The position numbers and the translations under genes are program-made. A stretch of 41,362 bases of DNA, taken from Streptococcus sp. 263_SSPC (GTDB lineage Bacteria > Bacillota > Bacilli > Lactobacillales > Aerococcaceae). The stretch lies in the NCBI RefSeq assembly GCF_001071995.1, contig NZ_JVNU01000022.1, positions 1 through 41,362 of the forward strand. The letters run 5' to 3'. The notes beneath the pieces were generated by a model. It was not told where the DNA came from and made no database searches. It saw nothing but the letters and a program-made list of their open reading frames with translations. Below, one piece after another: positions 14,901 through 22,460 of the stretch (its first letter is position 1; every line of letters begins with the position of its first letter).

Positions 14901-16439
14901 TTATTCGGCTTGATGCTTTCTGTAGTCCCCTGGTGAGACTCCAGTTTTCTCTTTAAAGATTTTCGTAAAGTAAGAGTAATTATCATATCCGACTTCAGAG
15001 GCCACTTGAGAAATAGGGGTCTTCGTATCCGATAGCAATTCTTTCGCAGCATGGATACGTTTATCCGTAATGTATTTAACGAGTGTTTCGCCTGTTTCTT
15101 TCTTAAAGACACGAGCAAGGTGATCCGCGCTGAGGTACACCATATCTGCTAAAGTCGTTCGGCTCAAGTCTTCTTTGTAGTGATGGTCGATATATTCGAT
15201 GATGCGTTGAATACTATTCTTTTGGTTTTCAGCATCCGTGACAAAGTTTCTTGCATGAGACCAGTAGTAATTGAAGTATTCTTCGAAAGACTCAATCGAA
15301 TGGAATTTTCTTTGGAAGAGGAAATCATGATGCGCATTTTGGAAAAGCTTGTGCGCTGAAATCCCATTTTGGTCTAAGTAAATTCCAATTTGTTGCGTCC
15401 AGTCCAGATGGAGTTTTTGCAAGATGGATTTTGGCACCATTCCACCTGAAATATAGTGTAAGAGACTCTTTTCTAGTTCAGATTCATCTAATGAATCCGA
15501 GAAGGAGATGGAGTTCGTTGCAACTTCTTTTTCCTGTAAAACAGCAGCGTCAGAAGATACTGGAATAATCGTATTCCAATAAGGCACTTGTTGCCCAGTT
15601 GCCGCGTAGAGTTCTTTTACGTCTTGTAAAATATTCGGGCATTGGAAGCAACTGTTGAACGTAATGATGGAATTATGATGCAACTTATCCTGCATCTCTT
15701 TTTGGATTTTTCTGACGAATGTCTCACTATTGATGGAGTTGTCCACTCTAAAGAGGCAAACGTAATGGTCCACGTGTCCTTCCATCTTAAACAGACTCGC
15801 TAATTGATAAGCTTCATTTGAGAAAGCTTGGAATACTTTTTTCAACTGTGAAGTCCATGATGGAATTTCTGGGGCGTAATCTGCTTCATTAATATGCAAT
15901 GTAATCACACCTGTTAAGAAATACTGATAATCTTTTAAACTCAAATTGCGACTGCGCATTTCTGCTTGCAATTCTTGCAGACGGTGAATACGTGGTTTTC
16001 TTAAATATTCAAACCAGAAATTATTCTCTGCTTGGAAAGATGTCTCAAGAGGTGCGGCTGGACGTTGCTCTGTAATCTTGTCCAGCGCCTTTTGAATGAT
16101 GAACTCCAATTTTTCGAAGTTAATCGGTTTTAAGTAGTATTCAAAACTTTGCAATTCAATCGCTTTTTGCGCGTAGTTGAAATCCGCATAGTTCGTTAAA
16201 AAGATGGTTTTGATGTCGTAATTTTCGTTTCTGACCCAAGAGAGCAGTTCAAGACCACTTCCTTGAGGCATTTCAATATCGCTAATCATTAGGTGGATAG
16301 GATATTCTTTAATGATGTCTTGCGCCTGAGTGAGGCTGTTCGCCGCGTATACGTTGTCGATTTTTAATCGATCCCAACGGATTTTTTCACGTAACGCTTC
16401 GATGATAAAACGATCGTCATCAACGAGTAGTATATTCAT
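14901..16439 (-). CDS. YesN-type response regulator with AraC HTH
   Basis: A 512-residue DNA-binding response regulator. The receiver domain (about 1-120) has the acidic pocket LLVDDDR, the phosphorylated Asp54 in LMISDIEMPQGSG, then the Thr of FLTNYAD and the Lys of YYLKPI. A long middle region (about 150-400) of no recognised fold is typical of this class. The C-terminus (about 410-508) is a double AraC/XylS HTH with LSRTTLADMVYLSADHLARV and the conserved ISQVASEVGYDNYSYFTKIF. The start overlaps the kinase stop by 20 bases. It most likely activates the divergent ABC importer operon. Confidence 0.95.
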   Translation of the reverse strand: MNILLVDDDRFIIEALREKIRWDRLKIDNVYAANSLTQAQDIIKEYPIHLMISDIEMPQGSGLELLSWVRNENYDIKTIFLTNYADFNYAQKAIELQSFEYYLKPINFEKLEFIIQKALDKITEQRPAAPLETSFQAENNFWFEYLRKPRIHRLQELQAEMRSRNLSLKDYQYFLTGVITLHINEADYAPEIPSWTSQLKKVFQAFSNEAYQLASLFKMEGHVDHYVCLFRVDNSINSETFVRKIQKEMQDKLHHNSIITFNSCFQCPNILQDVKELYAATGQQVPYWNTIIPVSSDAAVLQEKEVATNSISFSDSLDESELEKSLLHYISGGMVPKSILQKLHLDWTQQIGIYLDQNGISAHKLFQNAHHDFLFQRKFHSIESFEEYFNYYWSHARNFVTDAENQKNSIQRIIEYIDHHYKEDLSRTTLADMVYLSADHLARVFKKETGETLVKYITDKRIHAAKELLSDTKTPISQVASEVGYDNYSYFTKIFKEKTGVSPGDYRKHQAE

Positions 16440-18090
16440 TAGAATCTCCTTTCAACGCTTTATAGGGGAGACGCGCATAAATTCTTGCGCCACCCGTGTC
16501 GTTATTTTCAAAAGTAATCGTATAATCATTTGGATAGAGAAGGTTAAGCCGTTCAATCGCATTGGTAATTCCGATATGATGACCGTCTTCTGACATTAAT
16601 GATTCCATGTTCTTGAGTTTTTCAAGAATCTCTGGAGTAAAGCCTGGACCATTGTCTTTGACGCAAATCTCAATATAAGGCTTTTCTTCTACCATTCGTT
16701 TTTGAAGAGAAAGGTCAATGGCAATCCCGTCTTGGAAAGAGAAACCATGCTTAATCGTATTCTCAACGAATGTTTGAAGTAAGAGGGAAGGAACGAGCGC
16801 ATCGTGCAACTGTTCATCGAATGTTAAAGCAAAATCGATATGCTCCCCGTAACGAATGCGTTGAATCTCTAAATAGTCCTTAATATGTTGAATTTCTTTA
16901 TCCAGTGGTGAGAAGTCTTGGTCCACCATAAAGAGATATCGTAAGTAGTCGGACGTTAAAATCGTTAACTCTTCAATTTCCTTATAGTTCTCCGTTTGAA
17001 GCATACTGTGAATCATGGAAAGCATGTTCAAATAGAAGTGAGGTCGGATTTGACTCTTTAAGTAGTTGAGTTCGACCTTTTTTAATTCCAGCTGTGCATG
17101 ATACTCACGAATTTTTAAGTCTTGCATATCAAAGAGCACCTGGCTCAATTTATCATTGGCAGTATCGATTTCCAAAATCCCTTCAGAAGAAGCGATGTCG
17201 TAAATAGAGGTGTTCTCGTCAATTTTTGAAAGTCGTTCGGTTAGTCGTGTAATTGGGCTTAACATTCTATTTCGAATGAAAATAATCAATACAAGAGAAG
17301 CAATCGCAATTAAGATAGGAACAATTGCAATGAACACTTCAAAAAGAACGATACTCTTGAATACGTCTGTATAGTCGACGGCTACGTAAATATCAAATGG
17401 CAGTTGCGTCCGTTCGCTATCGGCTTCGATTAAGTGTGTGGAAGACGATAAGTTTTTCGGTTCTTTCAGCGAAATATGTCCATTCTTTCCGATATTCAGT
17501 TTCCGAAGTGGCATCAGGATGTCTTCCGCAGAGATAACTGCCATAATCGTTTTCTCTTTATAATGAACGACTTTAATCAAGTATTCCGTATCGTTGATAA
17601 GAATCGCTTGCCATTTACGGTCGTCCGTATTATTTCTGAACGAATTGATATTGTTTTTTAAATATAAGTAATCTTGATAGGGAATATAGAGAGTTGAAGC
17701 ACTCAGAAAATGATGCGTGCCTTCAGTAGCCACCAAAAACGACATATGTGTTTCGTGTTGGTATTCATAGTCATTAAAAGTGGTCTGTACTTTTTTGACG
17801 GTTTGCTCATAATCCGTGTAACTTTGTGGCTCATTTAGTTCGTCCAAACCCTTATCGTGAGTGACCGTTGAATACAAAAAGCGTTCAACGGAACGCATTT
17901 CATCATTCAGTCCATTGGCGTAAATTTCAATGGAACTCGTCAATTGTTGAATATTTTGATTCTTAATAAAATCTCTTGTGGCATTGCTGACAAAGAGACT
18001 GATCACTGTGATGAGGATAAGAAGTACTAATAAGACTTGAAAGAAAAATTTAAAAGAATGTCTTTTAGATAGAATACTATGTAGTTTCAT
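16420..18090 (-). CDS. YesM-type sensor histidine kinase
   Basis: A 556-residue membrane kinase. Two membrane helices (about 12-35 and 250-275) enclose an extracellular sensor domain of about 210 residues. Then come a HAMP-like linker, the His-kinase box SQIRPHFYLNMLSMIHSM (phosphorylated His), the N box TFVENTIKHG and the ATP-lid motifs KDNGPGF and GITNAIERL. This is the YesM/LytS-like class paired with YesN regulators, which usually respond to extracellular glycans directly or via a solute-binding protein. ATG 18090 with CGAGGT upstream is preferred to a longer frame starting at 18138, because the promoter (-35 TTGACA, -10 TATACT) lies between the two. Confidence 0.94.
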   Translation of the reverse strand: MKLHSILSKRHSFKFFFQVLLVLLILITVISLFVSNATRDFIKNQNIQQLTSSIEIYANGLNDEMRSVERFLYSTVTHDKGLDELNEPQSYTDYEQTVKKVQTTFNDYEYQHETHMSFLVATEGTHHFLSASTLYIPYQDYLYLKNNINSFRNNTDDRKWQAILINDTEYLIKVVHYKEKTIMAVISAEDILMPLRKLNIGKNGHISLKEPKNLSSSTHLIEADSERTQLPFDIYVAVDYTDVFKSIVLFEVFIAIVPILIAIASLVLIIFIRNRMLSPITRLTERLSKIDENTSIYDIASSEGILEIDTANDKLSQVLFDMQDLKIREYHAQLELKKVELNYLKSQIRPHFYLNMLSMIHSMLQTENYKEIEELTILTSDYLRYLFMVDQDFSPLDKEIQHIKDYLEIQRIRYGEHIDFALTFDEQLHDALVPSLLLQTFVENTIKHGFSFQDGIAIDLSLQKRMVEEKPYIEICVKDNGPGFTPEILEKLKNMESLMSEDGHHIGITNAIERLNLLYPNDYTITFENNDTGGARIYARLPYKALKGDSNEYTTR

Positions 18091-18110
18091 AACTTTTACC
18101 TCGCTTCTCA

Positions 18111-18138
18111 AGTATAACACTATCATAAAAGTTGTCAA
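18111..18138 (-). promoter_or_regulatory. Promoter of yesM-yesN
   Basis: On the minus strand: TTGACA (18138-18133), 16 bases, TATACT (18116-18111) with TG one base before. It is strong and fixes the yesM start at 18090. Confidence 0.88.
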
Positions 18139-18160
18139 AAAACGATATGAATTAAGAAGA

Positions 18161-18233
18161 TGTCGGAAAAGTGATATAAATTTGGCAATATTGTCTGAAT
18201 AGTGAATAGTTCTTATCGAAAAAGTGATATAAA
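18161..18233 (+). promoter_or_regulatory. Probable YesN binding sites upstream of the ABC importer
   Basis: TCGGAAAAGTGATATAAA (18163-18180) and TCGAAAAAGTGATATAAA (18216-18233) are identical at 17 of 18 bases and 53 bp apart, about five helical turns. A third, partial copy TGTCTGAATAGTGA starts at 18192 (compare TGTCGGAAAAGTGA at 18161), also roughly in phase. The stretch lies directly before the importer promoter, where an AraC-type activator would bind. The importer's own -10 is probably TATAAA (18249-18254), and no proper -35 is seen, as expected for an activated promoter. Confidence 0.7.
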
Positions 18234-18246
18234 GAAAGCGTTTTAT
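18232..18246 (+). promoter_or_regulatory. Possible CcpA cre site
   Basis: AAGAAAGCGTTTTAT matches WTGNAANCGNWNNCW at all but two positions and sits just before the importer -10. Glucose repression of the operon is therefore plausible. Confidence 0.5.
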
Positions 18247-18287
18247 TTTATAAAATAATGACAGGAATTTGAAACAGGAGGGAAATT

Positions 18288-19205
18288 ATGAAAGATTTAA
18301 CCCAATTACAAAAAAGAAAAATAAAAAGCAACATTCCTTTATATGTGCTACTATTTCCTTCAATTATTTTACTTATAATGTTTGCATATATTCCAATGTT
18401 AGGACTTGTGATTGCTTTTAAAGATTACTCACCGGCAAACGGAATTTTAAATAGCCCGTGGGCAGGGTTTAAATATTTCACCCAATTCTTTAATTCAGTT
18501 CAATTCGGAACAACGATGATGAACACATTAAAGATTTCAATCTATAGCATTCTCGTTGGATTCCCATTACCAATCTTACTAGCGCTCTTATGTAACCAAT
18601 TAAGAGCAGGGAAATTCAAAAAAGTCTTTCAAGTAACGACTTATTTACCACACTTTATTTCAACAATGGTTATGTGTGGGATTATCATTTTATTCTTATC
18701 ACCAAATAGTGGGTTGATTGCTAATATTTTTAAATCACTTGGATGGACAATGCCAAACTTACTATCAAAACCAGATAGTTTTGCAGGCGTTTATGTTTGG
18801 AGTGATGTTTGGCAACATATCGGTTGGGACAGCATCATTTACTTAGCAGCTTTATCAGCCATCGACCCAACGTATTACGAAGCGGCTACGATGGACGGAG
18901 CTTCTCGTATGCAAAAGATTCTCAACATCGACTTACCATTACTTTTACCTACAGCAATGATTCTATTGATTTTAAGAGCCGGAAGCTTATTAAGTATCGG
19001 TTTTGAAAAAGTATTACTATTACAAAATCCATTGAACCTAGCTGGAAGTGAGGTGATTTCGACTTACGTATATAAAGTTGGGATGCTTAACTTCCAATAC
19101 AGTTACTCTACAGCAATCGGATTATTCAATACTGTAGTCAACTTAATCATTCTATTATCTGTCAATTGGTTTTCTAAACGATATACCAAAACAGGACTAT
19201 TTTAA
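18288..19205 (+). CDS. ABC sugar importer permease, LplB family
   Basis: A 305-residue integral membrane permease with six hydrophobic segments, of the LplB/YtcP group of carbohydrate importers. Conserved features include the N-terminal FPSIILLIMFAYIPMLGLVIAFKDY and the cytosolic EAATMDGASRMQKILNIDLP loop (EAA motif), which contacts the ATPase. The ribosome site CAGGAGGGA is strong. It forms a heterodimer with the next gene product. No ATPase gene is in the locus, so a shared MsmK-like ATPase encoded elsewhere is presumed. Confidence 0.95.
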   Translation: MKDLTQLQKRKIKSNIPLYVLLFPSIILLIMFAYIPMLGLVIAFKDYSPANGILNSPWAGFKYFTQFFNSVQFGTTMMNTLKISIYSILVGFPLPILLALLCNQLRAGKFKKVFQVTTYLPHFISTMVMCGIIILFLSPNSGLIANIFKSLGWTMPNLLSKPDSFAGVYVWSDVWQHIGWDSIIYLAALSAIDPTYYEAATMDGASRMQKILNIDLPLLLPTAMILLILRAGSLLSIGFEKVLLLQNPLNLAGSEVISTYVYKVGMLNFQYSYSTAIGLFNTVVNLIILLSVNWFSKRYTKTGLF

Positions 19206-19223
19206 AAGGAGGGTGGTCATAGC

Positions 19224-20120
19224 ATGAAATGGTTTAAAGCTTCAAGAAAATCAAAATCAGATTTGTTTTTTGACGTAGTGATCTACGGTTTTGCAATCTT
19301 GTTAATTTTATTAATCGTATACCCATTGTGGTTTGTTGTGATTGCGTCCTTTAGTAATCCTTCTGATGTAGCCAATGGTAAAGTTTGGTTCATTCCACAC
19401 GAATGGAAATTAGATGGATATCAACGATTAATTGAACAACCACTGTTCTTAAGAAGTTATCTCAACACGATTTTATATACAGTAGTCGGTACATTAATCG
19501 CACTACTCATCAACATCCCTGCTGGGTACGCATTATCTAGACGCGATCTACTTGGTAAAAAGTGGCTCAGCGTTCTCTACATTATTCCGATGTTCGTATC
19601 AGGTGGATTGATTCCAATCTACTTAACAGTGAAGAGTGTCGGACTTGTCGATACATTCTGGGTAATGGTTGTTCCATTTGCAGTATCTTCTTACAACATC
19701 ATCGTTGCAAGAACATTCTTCAATAACAGTATCCCAGAAGGAATGTGGGAAGCAGCCCAAATTGATGGCTGCGGAACAATTCGTTATTTCTTCAAGATTG
19801 TGGTTCCTTTATCAAAAGCCATTATCGCCGTAATCGGTTTATGGACAGCGGTTGGTATTTGGAACTCATGGTTTAACGCCTTAATTTACTTAACAAAAGA
19901 AAACTTGCAACCATTGCAATTAATCTTAAGACGGTTATTAATTAGTAACCAAATGATTCAATCTCAGGCAACAGGGGAACTTGCATCAGACCTTCGGATT
20001 AAAGCTGATATGATGAAATATGCAGCGATTGTAATTTCAACAGCTCCGATTATGTTGCTTTATCCATTTGTCCAAAAATATTTCAATCAGGGTGTCATGA
20101 TTGGCGCACTAAAAGAATAG
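19224..20120 (+). CDS. ABC sugar importer permease, LplC/YtcP family
   Basis: The second permease, 298 residues, six hydrophobic segments. YPLWFVVIASFSNPSDVANG near the N-terminus and the EAA loop EGMWEAAQIDGCGTIRYFFK are characteristic; the protein ends in NQGVMIGALKE, a typical LplC ending. AAAGGAGGGTGG lies before the ATG, 18 bases after the first permease. Confidence 0.95.
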   Translation: MKWFKASRKSKSDLFFDVVIYGFAILLILLIVYPLWFVVIASFSNPSDVANGKVWFIPHEWKLDGYQRLIEQPLFLRSYLNTILYTVVGTLIALLINIPAGYALSRRDLLGKKWLSVLYIIPMFVSGGLIPIYLTVKSVGLVDTFWVMVVPFAVSSYNIIVARTFFNNSIPEGMWEAAQIDGCGTIRYFFKIVVPLSKAIIAVIGLWTAVGIWNSWFNALIYLTKENLQPLQLILRRLLISNQMIQSQATGELASDLRIKADMMKYAAIVISTAPIMLLYPFVQKYFNQGVMIGALKE

Positions 20121-20130
20121 GAGAGATATT

Positions 20131-21693
20131 ATGAAAATCAACAAAATGAAATATTTGTTTTTAGCAGCCGCTACACTAACAGGACTAGCCGCTTGCTCAA
20201 ACTCAACAACGAAGTCAAGTGACGAAAAGTCAGATCAAACGAACTTCAAAATCACAACCGTTCGATGGTCGGACTGGGGCGAAGAATATCATAAAGGATT
20301 TATCGATGATTCTGCTAAAGAAGCAGGCATTGAAATCAGCTGGGATACTTTAGTAGCTGCAGACTGGACAGATAAAAAATCTGTATTAGTTGCCAGCGGA
20401 GACCTACCAGATGCTTTCTTAGGGTCAAACGCATTTAACGATGCTGAAATTGCGCAAAACCAATCTTTATTTATTCCTCTAGAAGATTTAATTAAAGAAA
20501 ACATGCCAAACCTTACTAAGGCAATGGAACAAGAACCAAAACTAAAAGCGATGATTACATCTCCTGACGGACACATTTACAGTCTTCCTAAGAAATTACC
20601 AATGCGTCCAACAGTAGGGAACCAATTATTCATCAATAAAAAATGGCTCGATAATCTAGGATTAAAAGTACCTGAAACTTATGAGGAATTCGTTAAAGTA
20701 CTTCAAGCATTCAAAGATAAAGATGCAAACGGAAATGGAGATCCAACGGATGAAATTCCATTTGGATCAGGTAACTTTGACCCAACATTCTCTTACATCC
20801 TTCCATTTAACAACCGTTTAGGTGCAGATAACACTTATGAAATGTCTGTAAAAGATGGCAAACCTGTATATCTTCGTACTGAAGAAAGCTACAAACAAGG
20901 GATTGCAGCAATGCATGACGCATACAAGAAAGGCTTAATTGACCCTGAACTTTACACTGAAGATTCATCAATGAGTGCCGCAAAACGTATGGATAAATCA
21001 GTAGCTAGAGTTGGTGTTTCAAGTGGTTGGACTGCCGATGCTACATTTGGATTACATGCTAGCGAATATGTTCCTTTACCAGCATTAAAAGGTCCTGACG
21101 GAAAAGGCTATGTTGCTTCTGACCCAGACCACTACAACTATGGACGTAATGAATTATTAATCACTACAAAAGCGAAGAACCCTGCTAAATTATTACAATG
21201 GTTCGACAAATTCTATACTGATGATGCAAGTATCCAAAACTTCTATGGTTCATTTGGAATTGCTACAGAAAAAGATGGCGACAAATATAAAGTATTACCT
21301 CCAAAAGACGGTAAATCTGCCGATGAATATGCTTGGATTCACTCTCTACGTGACTTCGGACCTAAATACGTGAGCGACAACATCAACAGCCGCGTAGAAA
21401 TTGACCAAACTCAAGGTGACGGTTTGAAATTGAAGATGGACCAAGAATTAAAACAATTTGCTTTACCAGCTTACCCTAATGTAATCTATTCTCAAGAAGA
21501 ACTAAGCAAATTAGCTTCAATTTACGTAAGTATCGATTCTTATGTAAAACAACAAGCTTCTAAATGGGTAGTTGATGGCGGAATTGAAGAAGAATGGGAT
21601 TCTTACTTAGCAAACCTTAAAAATATGGGATTGGATGAATTCATCAAGATTCAACAAGACGCATATGACCGTTATCAAAAAGAAGTTAAATAA
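20131..21693 (+). CDS. Extracellular solute-binding lipoprotein of the sugar importer
   Basis: A 520-residue lipoprotein: basic N-terminus, hydrophobic core and lipobox LAAC, with the lipidated Cys22, then a Ser/Thr/Lys linker. The mature part is a large family-1 type binding protein, as used by LplA/YtcQ importers for oligosaccharides. It contains IEISWDTLVAADWTDKKSVL, SGDLPDAFLG (a typical family segment) and an EF-hand-like KDKDANGNGDPTDE calcium loop. Its size fits binding of an oligosaccharide rather than a simple sugar. It may also present ligand to the YesM sensor. The specific ligand cannot be read. Confidence 0.93.
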   Translation: MKINKMKYLFLAAATLTGLAACSNSTTKSSDEKSDQTNFKITTVRWSDWGEEYHKGFIDDSAKEAGIEISWDTLVAADWTDKKSVLVASGDLPDAFLGSNAFNDAEIAQNQSLFIPLEDLIKENMPNLTKAMEQEPKLKAMITSPDGHIYSLPKKLPMRPTVGNQLFINKKWLDNLGLKVPETYEEFVKVLQAFKDKDANGNGDPTDEIPFGSGNFDPTFSYILPFNNRLGADNTYEMSVKDGKPVYLRTEESYKQGIAAMHDAYKKGLIDPELYTEDSSMSAAKRMDKSVARVGVSSGWTADATFGLHASEYVPLPALKGPDGKGYVASDPDHYNYGRNELLITTKAKNPAKLLQWFDKFYTDDASIQNFYGSFGIATEKDGDKYKVLPPKDGKSADEYAWIHSLRDFGPKYVSDNINSRVEIDQTQGDGLKLKMDQELKQFALPAYPNVIYSQEELSKLASIYVSIDSYVKQQASKWVVDGGIEEEWDSYLANLKNMGLDEFIKIQQDAYDRYQKEVK

Positions 21694-21744
21694 TCACATT
21701 TTAACAAATACCCTAACTGAAACGTTTAAAATACAATGAGTAGA

Positions 21745-21783
21745 GGGAGCGAGATGAAGAAAAATCTTTCTCGCTTCCTTTTT
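21745..21783 (+). terminator. Terminator/attenuator between binding protein and yesL
   Basis: A 10-bp stem with one G-U pair (21745-21754 with 21769-21778), followed by five T. It probably lets the abundant binding protein be made in excess over YesL and GH31. Confidence 0.8.
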
Positions 21784-21797
21784 CTCATATAGGAACG

Positions 21798-22460
21798 GTG
21801 ATATCATTGCAAAAACTATTTCGAATAGATGGGCCACTCGTTAGAGGACTAACGCTCATCACCAACTTGATTCTATTAAATACATTATTTATCATTACGA
21901 GCATTCCTATTGTGACGATGGGGGCTTCTGTAACGTCTCTCAATACGATGTTGCATCGGATTTTAAAGGGCGATGATGGCGATGTTGTCTATCATTATTT
22001 TCGTATTTTTAAATCCAACTTTAAGCAAGCCACTCTCATTTGGGCAGCTCTTGTAGTACTTTCGGTTTTATTATTTTTGAACTACAGTATTTTTTCGAAT
22101 ACAAACTTTTTGAATGGATATGGATTATTACTTCTTGCGCCATTTGGAATGCTTGCGATACTAGGAGTTGTTATCCTTTTACCGTATGTTGGGTTATTTG
22201 AGAATAGTTTAAAAGCCAGTGTCATCAATAGCTTTTTCGTTTGTATTTTAGATCCGTTACGTGCAATTTTATTAATTCTATTTAACTGCGCAGTGGTGTA
22301 TATGAGTGTAAATACGCCAGAGCGATTATTGACGTCGATTTACATATTCACTTTTGGTGGCTTTGCGCTATGGGCATTGTTAAATGTAAAAGTAACGAGT
22401 AAAATGTTTGAGAAGGCATATAAATTAAGCAATGGAGGTACGCAAGATGAAAATTTTTAA
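21798..22460 (+). CDS. YesL-family membrane protein (DUF624)
   Basis: A 220-residue membrane protein with about five hydrophobic segments. The N-terminal LFRIDGPLVRGLTLITNLIL and SIPIVTMGASVTSLNTML match YesL/DUF624, a family almost always found beside LplABC-type importers and YesMN systems. Its role is unknown. The start is GTG 21798 (or TTG 21807, preceded by GGTGAT); there is no nearby in-frame ATG. The C-terminus overlaps the GH31 start by 14 bases. Confidence 0.85.
   Translation: MISLQKLFRIDGPLVRGLTLITNLILLNTLFIITSIPIVTMGASVTSLNTMLHRILKGDDGDVVYHYFRIFKSNFKQATLIWAALVVLSVLLFLNYSIFSNTNFLNGYGLLLLAPFGMLAILGVVILLPYVGLFENSLKASVINSFFVCILDPLRAILLILFNCAVVYMSVNTPERLLTSIYIFTFGGFALWALLNVKVTSKMFEKAYKLSNGGTQDENF

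Noticed and set aside
18133-18152. A fourth copy of the YesN repeat, TGTCAAAAAACGATATGAAT
   Set aside because: It is more diverged, out of helical phase with the others, and its TGTCAA is simply the complement of the yesM -35 TTGACA.
21721-21737. TGAAACGTTTAAAATACAAT considered as cre site plus promoter for yesL
   Set aside because: It lacks one base of the cre spacing, and the TACAAT is followed at once by a terminator hairpin.
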